Shown: positions 58,215-64,000 of the stretch, piece by piece
Position numbering within the stretch: the stretch's first letter is position 1
Layout: each line of letters begins with the position of its first letter
Source of the DNA: Catenulispora acidiphila DSM 44928
Lineage (GTDB): Bacteria > Actinomycetota > Actinomycetes > Streptomycetales > Catenulisporaceae
DNA: 64,000 bases
Direction: 5' to 3'
Assembly (NCBI RefSeq): GCF_000024025.1
Contig: NC_013131.1
Coordinates: forward strand, 2,232,001-2,296,000
Position numbers and translations under genes: made by a program
Notes under the pieces: generated by a model
The model's database searches: none
What the model saw: the letters and a program-made list of their open reading frames with translations, nothing else
What the model was told of the DNA's origin: nothing

Positions 58215-59234
58215 TTATCCGGCACGACGTGTGGACTGATACAGAACACTGCGAACGTCCCGAGTCCGCCGCACCAGCCCGGCCCGGTGCAGGATCTGCA
58301 AGTGGTACGACACCGTTGACGGGCTCAGCCGCAGTCGGCCCGCCACCTCGCCGGTCGTCGCCGGGTCCGCCACGGCGTCCAGGATCCGGGCGCGGGTCCG
58401 GCCGATGAGCTCCTCCGGCCGCGCCGCCTCCGGCCGGCGTCCCGGCGGCCGGCGCGCGACCGGATAGACACACATGGCGGCGCGGCGCTCCGGATACGGC
58501 CACGGCGCCGGGTTGCCCGGACCGTAGGCGGCGTAGCCGGGGATGTCGCACGGCGGAACCGGATCGATGACCGTCGCGGCGCGCGTGACGAACACGCTCG
58601 GTACGAACGTGATCCCCGGCTCGCGGACGTCCACGTCGAAGCGTCCGTGCACGCGCACCGCGCCGTCGTGCCAGTCGATCTGCGGATCGAGGGAGTCGAT
58701 CGCCGCGGCGAAGCCGTGCCTGCCGGCTGTCTGCAGGCGATCGGCGATGTCGGCTTCTATTCGTGCCCTGATGCGCGACCACCTCGGCGCGAGGACGTGA
58801 AGCCAGACCTGCTCCAGTTCCGTCGCCAGTTGCTCGGCGGTCTTCTGCTCGTCGGCGTCGGTGAGCTGTCGGGGCAGCGCGCGCCCGACGGTGTTGGCGA
58901 GGTTGCCGGCGGCGGCCAGGCTCAGCTCACCGGCGACCCGCCAGGTCGGTGTGGTCGCGACGGCGTGCAGCTCCTCAGAGGGCTGATTCTCGAAGCGCGG
59001 CGGCGGGGGTGTGACAAAGTCCGGGATGTAGTGCCCCGCGCCGCGATCCACCCGGACCAGCGCCGACAGCACGTCCAGGCGCCGGTTCGCCAACGTCTGG
59101 CGCAGCGGGGCGCGCAGCGGCGGCGCGAGTGTCCCGACCCGCGCGGCGATCAGCAGGTTGACCGTCTCGGTGACCGGCGACATCGCGAACCGCGAGTGCG
59201 CCAGACCGTCTGAGCCCAGCTGGATCCTGATCAT
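58215..59234 (-). CDS. ArsR-like winged-helix regulator with long N-terminal part
   Basis: A 339-residue protein from the ATG at 59234. The C-terminal 80 residues hold a winged helix of the ArsR type: I-L-D-A-V-A-D-P-A-T-T-G-E-V-A-G-R-L-R-L-S-P-S-T-V-S-Y-H-L-Q-I-L-H-R-A-G. The N-terminal 240 residues resemble a group of actinobacterial regulators with a D-x-L-S-A-L-V segment and no recognised ligand site. DNA binding is likely; target unknown, perhaps the divergent esterase gene across an 83-base gap. Confidence 0.8.
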   Translation of the reverse strand: MIRIQLGSDGLAHSRFAMSPVTETVNLLIAARVGTLAPPLRAPLRQTLANRRLDVLSALVRVDRGAGHYIPDFVTPPPPRFENQPSEELHAVATTPTWRVAGELSLAAAGNLANTVGRALPRQLTDADEQKTAEQLATELEQVWLHVLAPRWSRIRARIEADIADRLQTAGRHGFAAAIDSLDPQIDWHDGAVRVHGRFDVDVREPGITFVPSVFVTRAATVIDPVPPCDIPGYAAYGPGNPAPWPYPERRAAMCVYPVARRPPGRRPEAARPEELIGRTRARILDAVADPATTGEVAGRLRLSPSTVSYHLQILHRAGLVRRTRDVRSVLYQSTRRAG

Positions 59235-59317
59235 CTTCGATCCCGTTCGAATTCGTGGACGCGGCCCGTGCCGTCCCCGTTCCTTGGAGGACGAGACGGC
59301 ACATACGGGAGGTTGCG

Positions 59318-60721
59318 ATGGCACGGATGCAGCGCGCGGGGATCGCCGCGCTGGCGGCTGCGGCGTTGACGGTGGCGGCCGGGGGGACCGCCGGGGCGGC
59401 GCAGGCACCGCCTGGCGGGACGTTCACCGGGACGCTGAACGGCGCGGCGTACGTCGTCGACGTCCCCGCCGGGTGGAATGGCACGGTACTGCTTTGGAAC
59501 CACGCCTACGAACCTCCTGTGACCACGCCCCAGGATGCCGATGCCGACAACCCCGAGGTGAAAACCTGGCTGCTGGCCCATGGATACGCGCTGGCCGGCA
59601 TCCATTACCCGGACGTCGCCTTTCCGACACCCGGCGCCGTGGGCGACGACCTGGCGCTGCTCTCGTGGTTCCGAAGCCATGTCGGCCGACCGGGCACCAC
59701 GCTGACCTGGGGCATGTCGCTCGGCGGCGAGCTCACGGCGACGCTGGCCGAGCGTGCGGCTCCGGCGTTCGACGGCGCGCTGCCGATGTGCGGGGAGACG
59801 GCGGGTCCGGGCCCTGATTTCAATGCTCTGCTGGACGCCGCGTACACGCTCAACACACTCGTCTGGCCGCAGAAACCGGTCCAGATCGCGCACATCGCCT
59901 CGCCCGCGAGCAACCAAGCGGCGGCTTTGGCGCAGTTGTCGACCGCCTGGCAGTCGGCGGACCCGCGGACCCAGGCGCGGCTGGCGTTGGCGGCTTCGCT
60001 CGCCGACATCCCGGGCTGGGCCGACTCGCTGGCGCCGGAGCCGACGGCGTTGGGGGATCGGATCGACGCGGCGGTGGCGTACTTGTACTACGAGGTGCCG
60101 GAGTTCTTGTGGGGGAGTGGGCGCTCCGACACCGAGGCGTTGCTGGGTGGGAACCCTTCGTGGAACATCGGCGTGGACTATCGCGCGCAGTTTGCGGGGT
60201 CGGCGTCGCGGGATCTGGTGGATCAGGCTTATGCGAAGGCTGGGGGTTCGGAAGCGCTGGATGCGGACCTCGCGGCTCTGAACTCCGGTCAGCGGGTCGC
60301 GCCGGATCCGGGAGCCGCGGCCAAGCTCGCCGTCCAGGGAAGCATCACCGGGCTGGTGGGGATTCCGGTGCTGACGCTGCACGACACCGGCGACGGCATC
60401 GCGCCGGTCGGGAACGAGCGCAGCTACGCCGATGCCGTGGCGCGCGCGGGGCGGTCGCCGCTGCTGCGGCAGGAGTTCGTGGCGCGGGCGAACCACTGTT
60501 TCTTCACCGGGTCGGAGGAGATCACGGCGCTGCAGACGCTGACCGCGCGGGTGAAGACCGGGAGGTGGCCGGACACGTCGGCGGCGGTGCTGAACGCCTC
60601 CGCCGGGACGTTCGGGCTGGACTTCCAGCAGATGTGGAGCTACTTCTCGCCGGGTCCGGCGGCGGTGGCGCCGGCGTTCGTCGACACGCGGCCCGCGCCG
60701 TTCGTCCGCGGGCTGCGTTAG
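59318..60721 (+). CDS. Secreted alpha/beta hydrolase (esterase-like)
   Basis: A 467-residue exported enzyme; GGGAGG precedes the ATG. The signal peptide covers about 1-27. The nucleophile elbow is W-G-M-S-L-G-G-E with Ser, the acid lies in H-D-T-G-D-G-I-A-P and the His in F-V-A-R-A-N-H-C-F-F-T-G. It is not a standard tannase or cutinase by eye; a polyester or aryl ester is possible. It is divergent from the winged-helix regulator. Confidence 0.82.
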   Translation: MARMQRAGIAALAAAALTVAAGGTAGAAQAPPGGTFTGTLNGAAYVVDVPAGWNGTVLLWNHAYEPPVTTPQDADADNPEVKTWLLAHGYALAGIHYPDVAFPTPGAVGDDLALLSWFRSHVGRPGTTLTWGMSLGGELTATLAERAAPAFDGALPMCGETAGPGPDFNALLDAAYTLNTLVWPQKPVQIAHIASPASNQAAALAQLSTAWQSADPRTQARLALAASLADIPGWADSLAPEPTALGDRIDAAVAYLYYEVPEFLWGSGRSDTEALLGGNPSWNIGVDYRAQFAGSASRDLVDQAYAKAGGSEALDADLAALNSGQRVAPDPGAAAKLAVQGSITGLVGIPVLTLHDTGDGIAPVGNERSYADAVARAGRSPLLRQEFVARANHCFFTGSEEITALQTLTARVKTGRWPDTSAAVLNASAGTFGLDFQQMWSYFSPGPAAVAPAFVDTRPAPFVRGLR

Positions 60722-60780
60722 TCAACGTGTTGAAATAAGGGACCGTGGAGGACCTGCGATCCCGGCGCCCGGTGGCGGTC

Positions 60781-60816
60781 GGCTTCGCCTGGTGTGCGGG
60801 GGCACACGGCGGAGCC
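60781..60816. terminator. Imperfect hairpin between convergent genes
   Basis: Outer arms 60781-60789 and 60808-60816 pair with one mismatch, and inner arms 60792-60797 and 60802-60807 pair fully around GGGG. It lies between the esterase gene end and the methyltransferase gene end, where a shared terminator is expected. Confidence 0.6.
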
Positions 60817-60839
60817 GGAGCCGGGTCGCGGTCCTTCAC

Positions 60840-61466
60840 CTATGAGGCTTGGGTTGCCTGAGCTACGACCAATGTGTCGATGGCCGGCTGCGGCGCACGG
60901 TCCGTCTGTCGGTGGACACGCTCGGCGCGCACGATCTTCATATCGACATCGGCCAGGCGCTCCAGCGCTTCGGTGACGCGCTCGGGCGTGTACAAGATGG
61001 CAGGGTTCTGCGGGCCGCCCACGCCGTCGGCGATGTTGGTGACGTCGTGGCCGACGACGACCAGCGTTCCGCCGGGCGCCAGCGCCTTTGCGGCGTTGTG
61101 GAGCACGGCGGTCCGCGGGTCGGCTTCCAGATGGAGGTAGGCGATCACGACCGCGTCGTAGGCGCCGGGCTCGGGCTGGTACTCCAGCACGTCGGCGAGG
61201 ACCCACTCCACTTCCAGGCCGTGCTCCACAGCCTGGGCACGCCCGCGCTCCAGCGCGTTCTCGGCGAAGTCGACGGCGGTGGACCGCCATCCGAGGCCGG
61301 CGAGCCAGAGCGCGTTGCGTCCCTCACCGGCGGCCAGGTCCAGTGCCCGGCCGGCCGGTAGCGGGCCGAGGACCTCGGCCACGAAGCGGTTCGGCGCCCA
61401 GCCCCAGACGGACTGGGACTTGCCGTAGTACTGCTCCCACATGCCGCGGCCCTCGACGGCGGTCAT
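60840..61466 (-). CDS. Class I SAM-dependent methyltransferase
   Basis: A 208-residue methyltransferase with A-L-D-L-A-A-G-E-G-R-N-A-L-W-L (motif I) near residue 43, V-D-F-A-E-N-A (acidic loop) and A-P-G-G-T-L-V-V-V-G-H-D. Such tellurite-resistance-like (TehB) forms occur widely; the substrate is unclear. It begins with an ATGA overlap with the thioredoxin stop (61466), so the two are one operon. Confidence 0.88.
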   Translation of the reverse strand: MTAVEGRGMWEQYYGKSQSVWGWAPNRFVAEVLGPLPAGRALDLAAGEGRNALWLAGLGWRSTAVDFAENALERGRAQAVEHGLEVEWVLADVLEYQPEPGAYDAVVIAYLHLEADPRTAVLHNAAKALAPGGTLVVVGHDVTNIADGVGGPQNPAILYTPERVTEALERLADVDMKIVRAERVHRQTDRAPQPAIDTLVVAQATQAS

Positions 61467-61885
61467 CAGACGGCGGCGCTCTCAGCGTCGGCGGCGGTGC
61501 TGTCGGCGCTCTGAGCCTCAGCCTCGGCGGCCCGCTCAGCCAGCGCCTTGCGCACCTCGTCCATGTCCAGCGCCCGAGCCTGCGCGATCAGGTCCTCCAG
61601 CGCCGACTCCGGCAGCGCGCCCGGGTGCTGGTAGAGGGTGACGCCGTCGCGCACGATCATCAGCGTGGGAATCGAGCGGATGTCGAACGCCATGGCCAAC
61701 TCCTGCTCGGCCTCGGTGTCGACCTTGCCGAACACGATGTCCTCATGCTTGCCGGCGGCCTTCTGGTACACCGGGGCGAAGGACCGACACGGCCCGCACC
61801 ACTCGGCCCAGAAGTCGACGAGCGTGATCCCCTCGCCCTCCACGGTCTCGGCGAAGGTGTCCTTGGTCAGTTCCACGACGGCCAC
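61466..61885 (-). CDS. Thioredoxin
   Basis: A 139-residue protein from a GTG at 61885, eight bases after GAGGAGG; the open frame reaching 62032 has no ribosome site. The fold is plain: L-V-D-F-W-A-E-W-C-G-P-C-R with the C-G-P-C active site, then K-V-D-T-E-A-E-Q-E-L-A and I-R-S-I-P-T-L-M-I. The tail of about 25 Ala/Glu-rich residues is longer than in a plain thioredoxin. It reduces disulfides in the cytoplasm and is coupled to a methyltransferase. Confidence 0.93.
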   Translation of the reverse strand: MAVVELTKDTFAETVEGEGITLVDFWAEWCGPCRSFAPVYQKAAGKHEDIVFGKVDTEAEQELAMAFDIRSIPTLMIVRDGVTLYQHPGALPESALEDLIAQARALDMDEVRKALAERAAEAEAQSADSTAADAESAAV

Positions 61886-62017
61886 TGCCGTTGCCTCCTC
61901 TAAGTCCTCAAAGGGGTCTCGGTCGGATACCCCGCAGGGTATAACCGGCGGGGGTGGGTCGGTATTCCGGCGCGCCGAGGCGCGAGCGGGCGGCAGGATC
62001 AGTCGCGCGGACAAGAA

Positions 62018-62052
62018 GGCCGCGAGCCTCATACGGAATGAGACTCGCGGCC
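62018..62052 (-). terminator. Hairpin terminator of the GH63 gene
   Basis: Arms 62018-62032 and 62038-62052 pair over 15 bases with a single non-Watson-Crick position and a 5-base loop. Read on the minus strand it starts 42 bases after the GH63 stop and is followed by TTCTTGT, giving a modest T-rich run. Confidence 0.8.
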
Positions 62053-62094
62053 GACCTGGTCATTCTGCGGATTCTGTAAATTCTTTGGGCAGTG

Positions 62095-64000
<1,906 letters not shown>

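Overview
The window is 64 kb of high-GC actinobacterial chromosome. GTG and TTG starts, gene overlaps of the ATGA/GTGA kind, an AfsR-type regulator, DUF397 and NB-ARC/TPR regulators, a mycothiol-dependent-isomerase-family protein, an F420-type LLM oxidoreductase, a conservon-type GTPase, ROK/LacI/PaaX regulators and secreted multi-domain hydrolases all fit a filamentous soil actinomycete. A Catenulispora/Streptomyces-like genome is my best guess from general gene content; no marker in the window fixes the genus. No prophage, insertion sequence, CRISPR array or rRNA was seen. There is one tRNA (Lys, anticodon CTT). About 55 protein genes were recognised, with two partial genes at the window ends.

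Layout. 1-3.6 kb: a divergent LysR gene, then a PhzF-family isomerase and an ornithine cyclodeaminase-family protein joined by an ATGA overlap, and a covalent-FAD alditol oxidase. 3.75-9.1 kb: an HRP1-like CBS protein, a perfect 25-bp hairpin, and a convergent three-gene operon (AfsR-like regulator, DUF574 methyltransferase, LLM oxidoreductase). 9.3-16.9 kb: a signalling island with a two-HTH XRE protein, a small hydrophobic peptide ORF followed by a clean terminator, DUF397, an NB-ARC/TPR protein, a C-terminally cut PP2C-like protein, a membrane Ser/Thr kinase and a divergent FHA protein. 17-22.7 kb: an MDMPI-family protein, an ECF sigma factor overlapping a membrane protein with a duplicated outer domain, a pentapeptide-repeat protein and a MerR regulator. 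22.8-28.3 kb: a secreted GH31 enzyme with CBM35-like and two ricin-type modules under tandem AACGTT operators, and a GabD2-like aldehyde dehydrogenase with a KstR-like box at its start.

28.3-37.5 kb: a divergent pair around a palindrome with a membrane protein/GntR operon, a secreted sedolisin-like protease with six beta-trefoil repeats, a secreted phosphoesterase, a TetR gene, an alpha/beta hydrolase with an aspartate at the nucleophile position, and an unrecognised protein. 37.6-44.7 kb: tRNA-Lys, DNA-3-methyladenine glycosylase I, a lone MglA/CvnD-type GTPase, boxB-boxC of aerobic benzoyl-CoA breakdown with a convergent PaaX-type regulator, and an APC permease. 44.8-53.5 kb: a PucR-type regulator, TetR, and a LacI-controlled sugar ABC importer (binding protein and two permeases, no ATPase) followed by a ROK repressor. 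53.7-58 kb: a short KdpD-like kinase, a KdpE-like regulator and a KimA-like potassium transporter fused to an OB-fold domain, together a plausible potassium module. 58-64 kb: a winged-helix regulator divergent from a secreted esterase-like hydrolase, a thioredoxin/methyltransferase pair, and a partial GH63 (YgjK-like) enzyme running off the end.

The parts that seem least conventional are the KimA-OB fusion beside KdpDE-like genes, the ECF sigma/duplicated-domain pair, and the phospho-signalling/STAND island with its small peptide gene and broken phosphatase. All functions are assigned by reading motifs; none was checked against a database.
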